This document shows, piece after piece, positions 7,122 through 15,116 of a DNA stretch of 17,763 nt. Positions within the stretch are counted from its first letter, which is position 1; every line of letters starts with the position of its first letter. The stretch comes from CAYOBW01 sp964402115 (lineage in GTDB: Bacteria > Verrucomicrobiota > Kiritimatiellia > UBA8416 > CAYOBW01): assembly GCA_964402115.1 (NCBI GenBank), contig CAYOBW010000141.1, forward strand, positions 1 to 17,763, read 5' to 3'. The position numbers and the translations under genes were made by a program. The notes under the pieces were generated by a model that worked only from the letters and a program-made list of their open reading frames with translations, ran no database searches and was not told the origin of the DNA.

Positions 7122-7619
7122 ATGAGTTCTGAACCGACAACACCCATCGCTCCCGACGACGGGAGGCACATCGTCGTCATAAGGCTCGGCGACACCCGGA
7201 TTGCCTTGCGCCTTTCCGTGGTCGAGCGGGTGATCAGGGCTGTGGCCGTTACCCCGGTGGCCGATGCCCCGGAGGACGTCGTTGGCCTGGTGAATGTTCA
7301 TGGCACGGTGATTCCCATTCTGGATATCCGCGGTGCGTTTCGCGTTCCCAGGAAAGCCATTGCACCATCGGACAAGTTCGTCATCGCGGGGGCTGGCCGA
7401 CGGAGGGTCGCCATACCGGTTGAGGAAGTGCTGGGCGTCGCCGAACCCGCGCCGGGCGCGGCCGTGCCGGCCGGCGACATTCTTCCCGGACTGGGCGACT
7501 TCATCGAGGGCGCCGTCACGCTGGCAGACGGCATGATCCTGATCTACGACTTGGAGCGGTTCCTGCGCGAGAACGGTGCCTTTCTCTTCGATCACGCTGT
7601 GTCTGGAGCGTCAGCATGA
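7122..7619 (+). CDS. cheW: CheW adaptor protein (first copy, WspB-like position)
   Basis: A 165-aa single-domain CheW. Visible family features are IVVIRLGDTRIALRLSVVERVI at the start, the GLVNVHGTVIPILDIRGAF motif in the middle that marks CheW domains, a second beta-barrel half (DKFVIAGAGRRRVAIPVEEV), and a terminal helix after LIYDLERFL. CheW couples MCP signalling tips to CheA in the chemosensory array in the cytoplasm. Length is normal. There is no strong Shine-Dalgarno (a GGTGGAG lies a little too far upstream). The stop overlaps the start of cheR by 4 nt (ATGA). It opens the operon as it stands today. A truncated receiver gene ends 5 nt upstream. Confidence 0.93.
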   Translation: MSSEPTTPIAPDDGRHIVVIRLGDTRIALRLSVVERVIRAVAVTPVADAPEDVVGLVNVHGTVIPILDIRGAFRVPRKAIAPSDKFVIAGAGRRRVAIPVEEVLGVAEPAPGAAVPAGDILPGLGDFIEGAVTLADGMILIYDLERFLRENGAFLFDHAVSGASA

Positions 7620-9205
7620 ACACGATGGTCATGGAACAGCATACGCTGAAGGCCGTCAGCGGCCTGATCGAGCGGCGCATGGGGCTTCACTTTCCCGCCG
7701 ACCGCCGCGACACGCTTGTCCGCGGATTGGAGCGAGGCGGTGCGGAAATGGGCTTGGCCGACCCCGAGGCGTACGCGGTGCGCCTCCTGGCCACGGGCAT
7801 AACCCCGGCGGAACAGGATACGCTGGCGCAGGTCCTGACGATCGGCGAAACGTACTTCTTCCGAGAACCTGCTGCGCTGAAAGCGCTTGAGGACCATGTC
7901 CTCCCAGCGCTGATCAACGCGCGCGGCAAGACCGGCGAAAGACGAATCCGGATGTGGAGCGCCGGCTGCTGCACCGGTGAGGAGGCGTATACCCTGGCCA
8001 TCATGCTCGCCCGGTTGATCCCCTCCTTGAGCGAATGGGACATCACGATTCTGGCCACCGACATCAACCCCGACTTCCTTCGCAAGGCCAGGGCCGGCCG
8101 TTATCGGGAATGGTCGTTTCGGGGCGCGCCGGCCTGGCTCAAGACCGGCTTCTTCAGCAAGTGCGCAAGCGACGAATATGAACTCCGTCCGCACGTAAGG
8201 CGAATGGTCGGCTTCTCCTATCTGAATCTGGTCGACGATGCCTACCCCTCGCTCGTGAACAATACGTCGGCCATGGATGTCATTCTGTGTCGGAATGTGA
8301 TGATGTATTTTGCACCAGACCGCGCCAAACAGGTGGCCGGCCGGTTCCGCCGGGCCCTTTTGGACGGCGGCTATCTCGTCATGAGCCCCAGCGAGGGCGG
8401 CCATGGGAGTGCCGGTCTTTTCGCCCGGGCGTGGTTCGATGGCGCGACGCTGTACCGGAAGGAAGACAACGCCCAACTCCCAATGAAGAGGGATTTCAAC
8501 TTGGACGTTGGGCGTCGGCTGTTGGCTGTCGGACGTTCGGATGCCGGCGCCGCAAGCAAGCCGACGGCGACAGCGGCCCCTCTTCCTCCTTCCGCCTTCC
8601 CCGCCTGTCCTGAGCGGAACCGAACGGTTCCGCCTTCCGCGTTCCTCGTGCAACCCTGCCCCCCGCCCATCGCCACTACCCCCCCGCTCACCGCGGAAGC
8701 ACCCCTGGCGTCCGCGACAGAGGCGTACGCGCAAGCGAACTACGAGGCGGTTTTGGGGATTGCCGCCGCGCTCCCCGAACAGCCGCTGGCCGTACTCGTC
8801 CTGGCGGCCCGCGCCGCCGCCAATCTCGGTCGACTCGACGAGGCCCTGGCGTGGTGTCAAACAGCCCTGGAGCGTGACAAACTGCAGGCCGCCGTGCACC
8901 ACCTGCAGGCAACCGTGCTCGTGGCCAAACGGGATGAACCCGCTGCGCTGGAATCGCTGAAACGCGTGCTGTACCTGGACCCGCTTTCGGTTCTCGCCCA
9001 CTTCACGACGGCGAATCTCTTGCTCCAGACCGGCGACCCGGCCCGGGCCATGAAGTACTTCCGCAAGACCCTGACGCTGCTGAACACGCTGGATGACAGC
9101 GCGGCGGTTCCTGACAGCGACGGCATGACCGCGGAGCGTCTGAGAGTGGTTGTGAAACACATTCAAGAGAGTTTGGGGAGAAGCAACGACTCGAAGAGAA
9201 CATGA
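7616..9205 (+). CDS. cheR: CheR methyltransferase with C-terminal TPR domain (WspC-like)
   Basis: A 529-aa protein. Residues about 10-285 are a full CheR: N-terminal helical domain, the substrate/SAM-site IGETYFFREP, SAM motif WSAGCCTGEEAY near 114, ILATDINPDFLRKA, and VILCRNVMMYF. It methylates glutamates on MCPs with S-adenosylmethionine, setting adaptation. Residues about 360-500 form tetratricopeptide repeats (PLAVLVLAARAAANLGRLDEAL, AVHHLQATVLVAKRDEPAALE and AHFTTANLLLQTGDPARAMKYF). The CheR-TPR fusion is typical of Wsp-type and other non-flagellar chemosensory systems. Between them lies a roughly 75-residue linker encoded by repeat-like DNA (see the entry at 8469-8540). Methionines at codons 4 and 6 are other possible starts. 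The ATG at 7616 is chosen for its overlap with cheW. The stop overlaps the next cheW by 4 nt. Confidence 0.92.
   Translation: MNTMVMEQHTLKAVSGLIERRMGLHFPADRRDTLVRGLERGGAEMGLADPEAYAVRLLATGITPAEQDTLAQVLTIGETYFFREPAALKALEDHVLPALINARGKTGERRIRMWSAGCCTGEEAYTLAIMLARLIPSLSEWDITILATDINPDFLRKARAGRYREWSFRGAPAWLKTGFFSKCASDEYELRPHVRRMVGFSYLNLVDDAYPSLVNNTSAMDVILCRNVMMYFAPDRAKQVAGRFRRALLDGGYLVMSPSEGGHGSAGLFARAWFDGATLYRKEDNAQLPMKRDFNLDVGRRLLAVGRSDAGAASKPTATAAPLPPSAFPACPERNRTVPPSAFLVQPCPPPIATTPPLTAEAPLASATEAYAQANYEAVLGIAAALPEQPLAVLVLAARAAANLGRLDEALAWCQTALERDKLQAAVHHLQATVLVAKRDEPAALESLKRVLYLDPLSVLAHFTTANLLLQTGDPARAMKYFRKTLTLLNTLDDSAAVPDSDGMTAERLRVVVKHIQESLGRSNDSKRT
8469..8540. repeat. Inverted repeat and ttgg-gtt minisatellite inside cheR linker
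   Basis: Bases 8469-8483 and 8501-8515 are inverted copies (13 of 15 pairs, including an exact acgcccaa/ttgggcgt). The right arm runs into degenerate repeats of the form ttgg(a/c)(c/t)gtt up to 8540. This stretch, and the following ttccgccttccgc duplications near 8588 and 8630, are read in frame as the CheR-TPR linker. From memory, similar short repeats giving peptides like FNLDVG are scattered through Verrucomicrobiota-type genomes. I cannot verify this here. Confidence 0.55.
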
Positions 9206-9720
9206 ACATCACAAAACAGTCAGACGAGACGATCCTCCTGGACCGGGCCAGGGAGCTGGCACGGCCCATTGTGCGCGAGGCAAGCGCCGAGGGGCATCTC
9301 GACGTTGTCGAGTTCCTGCTGGCGCACGAGTGCTACGCCATCGAGAGCCGGTTCGTGGCGGAGGTGTTCCCCTTTGGCGATATCACGCCCTTGCCGGGCA
9401 CACCGGCGTTCGTGGTCGGAATCGTCAATTTCAGGGGGAGCGTCCTCTCCGTCATTGACCTGAAGTTCTTCTTCCAGTTGCCGATGAAGGGTTTGAATGA
9501 CCGCAACCGGGCCATCGTCCTCCGGTCGGGCCGTATGGAGTTCGGCGTCCTGGTGGATGCGATGCACGGCACTCGTCGGCTCGCGCAGGATTCCTTGCAG
9601 GAGGCGCTGCCGACGCTCTCCGGCATTCGGGAGAAGTATCTCAAGGGCGTCGCAGCCGACGGGGTGGTGGTCCTGGACGGCGGCAAGTTGCTGGCGGATG
9701 AAGCACTGGTGGTGCAATGA
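9202..9720 (+). CDS. cheW: CheW adaptor protein (second copy, WspD-like position)
   Basis: A 172-aa CheW domain protein that is clearly different from the first copy. About 30 N-terminal residues precede VVEFLLAHECYAIESRFVAEV, followed by the CheW hallmark VVGIVNFRGSVLSVIDLKFFF and, in the second half, RMEFGVLVDAMHGTRRL. Two CheWs flanking a CheR-TPR is the Wsp arrangement, where the two adaptors have separate roles in array assembly. The start overlaps the cheR stop (ATGA). After the stop, 106 nt containing a palindromic repeat separate it from the MCP gene. Confidence 0.92.
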   Translation: MNITKQSDETILLDRARELARPIVREASAEGHLDVVEFLLAHECYAIESRFVAEVFPFGDITPLPGTPAFVVGIVNFRGSVLSVIDLKFFFQLPMKGLNDRNRAIVLRSGRMEFGVLVDAMHGTRRLAQDSLQEALPTLSGIREKYLKGVAADGVVVLDGGKLLADEALVVQ

Positions 9721-9778
9721 GAATGCGAAAGACGGCGGCGGAGGCCCGTCGCCCTCCAGAGAACAGGGCACGATTGGG

Positions 9779-9803
9779 TGGAGGGCGGTCGGCCCCGACC
9801 GCC
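9779..9803. repeat. Palindromic repeat, family tggaggg-ggtcgg/ccgacc, copy 2
   Basis: The sequence tggaggg is followed by a perfect 20-nt palindrome, ggcggtcgg (9784-9792), cc, ccgaccgcc (9795-9803). It sits in the 106-nt gap between cheW and the MCP gene and is the second copy of the element at 6792-6817. It could slow transcription or shield the upstream mRNA, thus setting MCP level apart from its neighbours, but there is no T-run, so I do not call a terminator. Confidence 0.6.
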
Positions 9804-9826
9804 GCGAACGGGAAGGGAGATGGATC

Positions 9827-11671
9827 ATGAAGAAGATGACGTTGGGCAGGAGACTCGGACTGGCATTCGGTGTGTTGATCGTGTTGATGAGCGCGCTCGG
9901 CGGCTTGGCGGTCTGGCGCATGAAACTGGCCGCCGGGGCTTCCACGGGACTGGCCGCCAAGTTCGTTCCCCAGGTCCGGGTCGCGCAGCAGGTGGCCACT
10001 GGCGCTTGGGCGACACGGTTCAACATCCGCAGCTACACGTTGACCGGCGACGAGGACTTCTTGCGCGAGGGCCGCAAAGGCATTTCCGAACTCAAAGACG
10101 CGCTCAAGGCGGCAGACGACCTCGCGAACACATACCCCGACCTCGTCGCCCTGCGTCAGGGCGCGGTTGACGCCAGGGCCGCCCTTCAGACGTGGGAGGG
10201 AGCGATCGACAAGTTGGAAGCCGAACGGAACACACTGAAAGTGCAGCAGGGCCTGCTCGATTCGGCCGGCAGTTCCTTCGTGCGGCAATGCCAGGTTCTG
10301 CATGCTCAGCAAGCCCAACTGATGCAGACTGAAATCGCCACGAACGCGGCCCCGGCCGCCCTGGAGGAGCGGTTGACAAAACTCGGCATGGTCAACGATG
10401 TGATGCGTCGTGGAATGGCCATTCGCGTGAGTAACTTCAAGGCTCAGGCCGTGGGCGACACTGATGCCATGCGCGAAACCCTGAAGGAGTTTGATTCGCT
10501 CGATAGCGTCAGCACGAGTTTGCAGCCGACGTTGCGCAAGGTAGAGAGCCGCGAAACGTTGGAAAAGATCCAGGAAGCGGCGCTTAGTTACAGGACCGCC
10601 ATGGAACAGGTCTTGAAAAGCCAACTCGCCGTTAACGATCTCCAGGCAAAGATGATCAACACCGCAGCCGTGCTCGTGGCTAAGGGCGAAGAGGTGGCGG
10701 GTGGCGGCCTGCAGCGCACGACGGAAGCCGCGACTGATGGAGCGAGCGGCCTTGATGTGACCGTCGTCATTCTGCTGGTGGGCCTCGTTGTCGCGGTCAT
10801 CGTGGCGATCCTGGTCGCCTGGCTGTTCGCGCGCGCCATCGCCGGGCCAATCCGCGAAGGGGCCCAGGTCCTGGTCGCCGCCGCCGGTGAGTTATCCGCC
10901 ACGGTCAGCCAGATTGCCGCCAGCGCCGGGGAGACGGCCGCGGCCGTCTCTGAAACCAGCACGACGATCGACGAGGTCCGGCAGACGGCGCAACTGGCGA
11001 GGGAAAGCGCGCGCAACGTCTCGGATGGCGCGCAGAGTGCGGCGCACGCCGCGCGTAACGGCTCGGACACCATGCGCGCGAGCGCAGACGGCCTGAAGCG
11101 GATCGGCGAGCAGATGAAGGCGATCACGGGCTCGGTCATGAGCATGAGCGAGAAGGGCCAAACGATCGGTGACATCATCACCACGGTCAACGATTTGGCC
11201 GAACAGTCGAATCTGCTGGCCGTCAACGCCTCCATCGAGGCGGCCCGCGCTGGCGAACAGGGCAAAGGCTTTGCCGTGGTGGCCGAGGAAATCCGCAGCC
11301 TTGCGGAGCAGTCGAAGGAAGCGACCAAGCAGGTACGGGCGATCCTGAATGACGTTCAGAAGGCGACCATTTCGGCCGTGCTGACCACCGAACAGGGCGG
11401 AAAGGCCGTGCAGGAGGGGCAGAAACTGGCCGATCAGGCGGTGGAAGCCATCAATACCCTGGCGGCCGCGGTTACGCAGGCCGCCCAGGCCGCAACCCAG
11501 ATCGCGGCCTCGAGCCAGCAGCAACTGGCGGGCACGGAACAGGTCGGTCAGGCCATGGGCAACATCAAGGAAGCCAGCCTGCAGAACCAGGCGAGCACCA
11601 CGCAGTTGGCCACGGCCGCGCGCAACCTGCAGGATCTGGGGGCGAATCTGCGGCGACTGGTGGAGGGTTAG
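9827..11671 (+). CDS. Methyl-accepting chemotaxis protein with HBM-like periplasmic sensor
   Basis: A 614-aa transmembrane receptor. TM1 is residues about 9-30 and TM2 about 310-335 (VVILLVGLVVAVIVAILVAWLF). Between them lie about 275 mostly helical residues with ATRFNIRSYTLTGDEDFL, resembling the helical bimodular (HBM) sensor of small-molecule receptors. After TM2 only a HAMP-like stub (RAIAGPIREGAQVLVAAA) precedes the methylation helices. The signalling tip is canonical: NDLAEQSNLLAVNASIEAARAGEQGKGFAVVAEEIR spans it. There is no C-terminal CheR-docking pentapeptide. It should bind a ligand outside and control CheA through the two CheWs. An open frame extends upstream to 9497, but the ATG at 9827 has an AAGGGAGA 8 nt before it and gives a proper TM1, so it is chosen. 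Confidence 0.93.
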   Translation: MKKMTLGRRLGLAFGVLIVLMSALGGLAVWRMKLAAGASTGLAAKFVPQVRVAQQVATGAWATRFNIRSYTLTGDEDFLREGRKGISELKDALKAADDLANTYPDLVALRQGAVDARAALQTWEGAIDKLEAERNTLKVQQGLLDSAGSSFVRQCQVLHAQQAQLMQTEIATNAAPAALEERLTKLGMVNDVMRRGMAIRVSNFKAQAVGDTDAMRETLKEFDSLDSVSTSLQPTLRKVESRETLEKIQEAALSYRTAMEQVLKSQLAVNDLQAKMINTAAVLVAKGEEVAGGGLQRTTEAATDGASGLDVTVVILLVGLVVAVIVAILVAWLFARAIAGPIREGAQVLVAAAGELSATVSQIAASAGETAAAVSETSTTIDEVRQTAQLARESARNVSDGAQSAAHAARNGSDTMRASADGLKRIGEQMKAITGSVMSMSEKGQTIGDIITTVNDLAEQSNLLAVNASIEAARAGEQGKGFAVVAEEIRSLAEQSKEATKQVRAILNDVQKATISAVLTTEQGGKAVQEGQKLADQAVEAINTLAAAVTQAAQAATQIAASSQQQLAGTEQVGQAMGNIKEASLQNQASTTQLATAARNLQDLGANLRRLVEG

Positions 11672-11677
11672 GTGGGA

Positions 11678-11719
11678 ATGGTGGATGGCTGATGGTGGAT
11701 GGCTGATGGTGGATGGTGG
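11678..11719 (+). repeat. 14-bp minisatellite between MCP and cheA genes
   Basis: Two exact tandem copies of atggtggatggctg (11678-11691 and 11692-11705) and a third with two changes (11706-11719) fill most of the 68-nt gap. Each unit holds ATG triplets and TGA, but none forms a useful reading frame. Copy number changes here would alter only spacing before cheA. Confidence 0.85.
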
Positions 11720-11739
11720 ACGGGAATGAAGGCTGAGTT

Positions 11740-14040
11740 ATGCCACAGGCAAACGACAACGACATTCTGAAAAGCATCATGGTGACGTTCAAGGCGGAAG
11801 CTGAAGAACATATCCAGGCTATTTCAGAAGGCCTGACCGAATTGCCGCACTTGCCGCACTCCGGCGCGCGCGCTAAGCTCGTTGAGCGCATCTACCGCGA
11901 TACGCACAGCCTTAAGGGCGCGGCCCGTTCCGTGGGCCTGGAGGCGATCGAGGCGCTCTGCCAGGCCCTTGAGGACGTGTTCGCCGCCGTAAAGAAGGGG
12001 GAATTGCCGATCGACGACTCTCTCGGCGCGGCCGTGCAGGCGGTCCTTGATGAGGTACGCCGGCTGGTCGAGGGCCGCCAGACGGTGGCCGCAAGTACCT
12101 CGCAGATCATTGCCGCCCTGAAGGCGGCGGCCAGATCTCAGCATGTAGCCCCGCTGCCCCTATCCGCAGTTGAGGCGCCCGTTTCGGCGCAGCCATCCCT
12201 GCCGGAAGGCGGGCCACAGGCCGCCGTTCCGGGGGAACCCGCGGAACCCGACGCGACCAGCCATGCGCCACTTGCCGAAACCGTGCGCGTGCCCGTGGCC
12301 CGGCTTGAGTCGCTGCTGCGGCTGGCCGAGGAACTGCTGCGCGTCGAGCTGATGTCGGCCCAGCGATCGGCCGAAACGGCCGCGCTCCTGGAGCAGCACG
12401 AGGCGTGGACAAAACGGTGGAAGGGAGTGGTTTCCGCCATCGCGTCAGCCGGATGGGGGCTGGACGCCGAGGGTGCCGCCGTCGACCGGGAATCCGCGCC
12501 CGGACCGGACGAACTGCTCGCTGACGTCGGCCAGGAGCTGTCCGCCTTCCACGGAGCCCTGAAAGGATTCTCGATCCGACTTAACGCCGACGGGCGCTGG
12601 ACGTCCTCGATCCTCGACCATCTCCTGGCGAGCGCCAAGGAAGTGCTGATGCTCGATTTCTACCCAATGGGACAGATACTGACCCGCATGGCCGAGGACC
12701 TGTGTCGCGCCGAGAGCAAACAGGCGACCGTCACCATACAGGGGGACCGGATTCGGATCGACAAGCGCGTCCTTGACGAGATGAAGGACCCGCTGATTCA
12801 CCTGGTACGAAACAGCGTGGGGCATGGCATCGAGCCGGCCGTAACGCGCCGACGAGCGGGTAAGCCTGAATGCGGGACGATCACCGTGTCCCTTTCACAG
12901 CAGGACGGAAACAAGGTCGAGATCTGCGTTGAGGACGACGGCGCGGGGATTGATTGCGCCAGGGTGAAAGCGGTGGCGATCAAGAGCGGACTGCTGGAAG
13001 AAGCCGACGCGGGGAGCCTGGACGACGCGGGGACCCTGCCACTGATATTCCGCTCGGGTGTGTCAACCAGCCCGATCATCACCTCCCTGGCCGGGCGCGG
13101 TTTGGGGCTGGCCATCGTGAACGAGAAGGTTGAGAAACTAGGCGGGAGTGTCGCGGTGGACTCCATTCCGGGCCGCGGCACGCGCATTCGTCTGCTCCTG
13201 CCGGCGACGCTGGCAACGTTCCGCGGCACGCTTGTGCGGGCCGGCGACCGGCCGTTTGTCATGCCCACGGCCAGCGTCGAGCGCGCGCTCCGCTTCCCCG
13301 CCGACCAGATCCAGTCGGCCGCGAACAGGGAGACGATCGCCTTCGCCGGCCGGCCGATCTCGTTTGTCCGGCTGGCGGACATCCTTGGCATCCCCGTTCC
13401 GCCGGCCGCGGAGAAGAATGGCTATGTGACCGCTCTCGTGGTTCATTCGGCGGGACGCCACATCGGCCTCGGCGTCAGCGAGGTCCTCGGGGAACAGGAG
13501 ATCCTGGTCAGGTCGCTCGGACCTCAATTGGCCAAGGTCAGGAACATCTCCGGCGCCGCCATGCTGGGATCCGGGGTGCTCGTGCCCATTCTGAATGTCG
13601 CCGACCTGCTGCGCTCGGCCATCGAGTCCGACGGCACGCCGCGAGCCGCCGACGGCGCTCCAGGCGGACCCGCCGCGGTCAAGTCCCTGCTCGTGGTCGA
13701 AGATTCCGTCACCTCCCGCGTTCTGCTGAAGAGCATTCTTCAGTCATCCGGTTACGAAGTCACAACCGCCGTGGACGGCCTGGATGCGCTCACCGCGCTG
13801 CGGACCACGCGCTTTGACCTGGTGGTGTCTGACGTCGAGATGCCGCGCATGAACGGTTTCGAATTGACCACGCGACTTCGCTGGGACACCGCGTTCAAGG
13901 ATATCCCGATCGTGCTGGTCACCGCCCGGGAATCGCGCGAGGACAAGGAGCGCGGCATCGAGTGCGGCGCCAACGCGTACGTCGTGAAAAGCAGCTTCGA
14001 CCAGACGAACCTGCTTTCCGTGATCGAGGGGCTGCTGTGA
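11740..14040 (+). CDS. cheA: Hybrid CheA histidine kinase with C-terminal receiver (WspE-like)
   Basis: A 766-aa protein. The Hpt domain (1-125) carries the phosphoacceptor H56 in DTHSLKGAARSVG. An Ala/Pro-rich linker (about 130-190) stands where classical CheA has its CheY-binding P2, which is not seen. A dimerisation region follows, then the ATPase domain: N box HLVRNSVGHGIE (N358), G1 DDGAGID, and G2 GRGLGLAIVNEKV. A CheW-like P5 (about 490-625) precedes a receiver (about 645-766) with D698 in VVSDVEMPRMNG and K750. The N box has glycine at 361 where most CheAs have aspartate (RNxxDHG). CheA-REC fusions are typical of non-flagellar chemosensory systems, the receiver acting as output relay or phosphate sink. 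The stop overlaps the GTG start of cheB. Confidence 0.93.
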   Translation: MPQANDNDILKSIMVTFKAEAEEHIQAISEGLTELPHLPHSGARAKLVERIYRDTHSLKGAARSVGLEAIEALCQALEDVFAAVKKGELPIDDSLGAAVQAVLDEVRRLVEGRQTVAASTSQIIAALKAAARSQHVAPLPLSAVEAPVSAQPSLPEGGPQAAVPGEPAEPDATSHAPLAETVRVPVARLESLLRLAEELLRVELMSAQRSAETAALLEQHEAWTKRWKGVVSAIASAGWGLDAEGAAVDRESAPGPDELLADVGQELSAFHGALKGFSIRLNADGRWTSSILDHLLASAKEVLMLDFYPMGQILTRMAEDLCRAESKQATVTIQGDRIRIDKRVLDEMKDPLIHLVRNSVGHGIEPAVTRRRAGKPECGTITVSLSQQDGNKVEICVEDDGAGIDCARVKAVAIKSGLLEEADAGSLDDAGTLPLIFRSGVSTSPIITSLAGRGLGLAIVNEKVEKLGGSVAVDSIPGRGTRIRLLLPATLATFRGTLVRAGDRPFVMPTASVERALRFPADQIQSAANRETIAFAGRPISFVRLADILGIPVPPAAEKNGYVTALVVHSAGRHIGLGVSEVLGEQEILVRSLGPQLAKVRNISGAAMLGSGVLVPILNVADLLRSAIESDGTPRAADGAPGGPAAVKSLLVVEDSVTSRVLLKSILQSSGYEVTTAVDGLDALTALRTTRFDLVVSDVEMPRMNGFELTTRLRWDTAFKDIPIVLVTARESREDKERGIECGANAYVVKSSFDQTNLLSVIEGLL

Positions 14041-15116
14041 ACACTGAAAAGACGAAAGTCCTCATCGTCGACGATTCGCCGACGGTCGTGGAGTACCTGA
14101 CGCGCATTTTCAATGCGACAGGCAGGTTGCAGGTTATCGGCACGGCCCGCAACGGGAAGGAAGCCGTTGACTTTGTGCGCCACACCAGGCCCGACATTAT
14201 CACCATGGATGTCATCATGCCGGTGATGAACGGGTTTGAGGCCACCCGCGAGATCATGTCCACCGATCCCATTCCCATCGTGATTCTCAGTGCGAGTTGG
14301 GACCCGGCCGAGGTCCAGCAGAGCTTCAAGGCCATGGAAGCCGGGGCCCTCGCGTCGTTTGCCAAACCGTCCGGGGTGGCGAGCGCGGGCAACGCCGAGT
14401 CCATTCGCGAACTGGTAGCCAATCTGGAGGCCCTGGCGCACATCAAGCTGGTGCGCAGGCGCCCCCTTGTCACACGGCTATTGCCCAACGAGACCGCGGC
14501 CGCGGCTCCGGTCGCCAACGCCCGCCCGCTGCGAAATCCGGGCATTGTCGTCATTGGCGTTTCCACCGGCGGGCCGCCGGTACTCCGGTGCATACTGGCT
14601 GGGCTTGCAAAGGACTTTGCGTTACCGGTCCTGATTGTACAGCACATCTCGAAAGGATTCACCCAGGGACTTGTGGACTGGCTTGGCGGCACATCGGCGC
14701 TGCCCGTCACGCTCGGGCGGCACGGCGAGTTGCTCAGTCCCGGGCGGATCATCGTCGCCCCGGACGACTACCACATGGAAGTCGGCGCCGATGAGCAAGT
14801 CGTCCTTACCGTGGACGAGCCGGAACAGGGCCTGCGGCCGGCGGCGGCGCGCCTGTTCCGTTCCGCTGCCGCGGTGTACGGTCATTGCACCATCGCGGTG
14901 ATTCTCACGGGCATGGGCAATGACGGCGCACGCGAAATGCGGGACATCAAGGACCGGGGCGGCGTGACGATTGCCCAGGACGAGAAGAGCTGCGTCGTCT
15001 ACGGCATGCCCAAGGCCGCCGCAGAACTGAATGCGGTCAAGCACGTGTTGTCCCCGCCCGAGATCGTGAACACGCTTAACCGGCTGGCCGCTGAAATGGA
15101 GAGGATAAAGCCATGA
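14037..15116 (+). CDS. cheB: CheB protein-glutamate methylesterase (WspF-like)
   Basis: A 359-aa protein. The receiver (1-125) has the acidic pair in VLIVDDSP, phospho-Asp D58 in MDVIMPVMNG, and FAKPSG. The methylesterase domain (about 165-355) has the catalytic triad S176 (GVSTGGP), H203 (VQHISKGF) and D296 (TGMGNDGA), with spacing close to E. coli CheB. It removes methyl groups added by CheR and can deamidate receptor glutamines when phosphorylated by CheA. The frame is open from 13962, but codons before 14037 overlap the cheA receiver and are not CheB-like. The GTG at 14037 overlaps the cheA stop (GTGA) and gives the right N-terminus. The stop overlaps the next gene (ATGA). Confidence 0.92.
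   Translation: MNTEKTKVLIVDDSPTVVEYLTRIFNATGRLQVIGTARNGKEAVDFVRHTRPDIITMDVIMPVMNGFEATREIMSTDPIPIVILSASWDPAEVQQSFKAMEAGALASFAKPSGVASAGNAESIRELVANLEALAHIKLVRRRPLVTRLLPNETAAAAPVANARPLRNPGIVVIGVSTGGPPVLRCILAGLAKDFALPVLIVQHISKGFTQGLVDWLGGTSALPVTLGRHGELLSPGRIIVAPDDYHMEVGADEQVVLTVDEPEQGLRPAAARLFRSAAAVYGHCTIAVILTGMGNDGAREMRDIKDRGGVTIAQDEKSCVVYGMPKAAAELNAVKHVLSPPEIVNTLNRLAAEMERIKP

Noticed and set aside
7592..9166. A 524-codon minus-strand open frame opposite cheR
   Set aside because: The plus strand encodes an unambiguous CheR with SAM motifs and TPRs. The antisense frame is a GC shadow.
9497..9826. 110-codon upstream extension of the MCP frame
   Set aside because: It overlaps cheW in another frame and has no MCP-like sequence. 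The ATG at 9827 has a good ribosome binding site and leads directly to TM1.
11672..11739. Small gene or regulatory RNA between MCP and cheA
   Set aside because: The gap is almost wholly a 14-bp tandem repeat with no sustained frame or stable hairpin with a T-run.
13962..14036. 25-codon upstream extension of the CheB frame
   Set aside because: It lies in the cheA receiver coding region. The GTG at 14037 overlaps the cheA stop and gives a receiver N-terminus of normal length.
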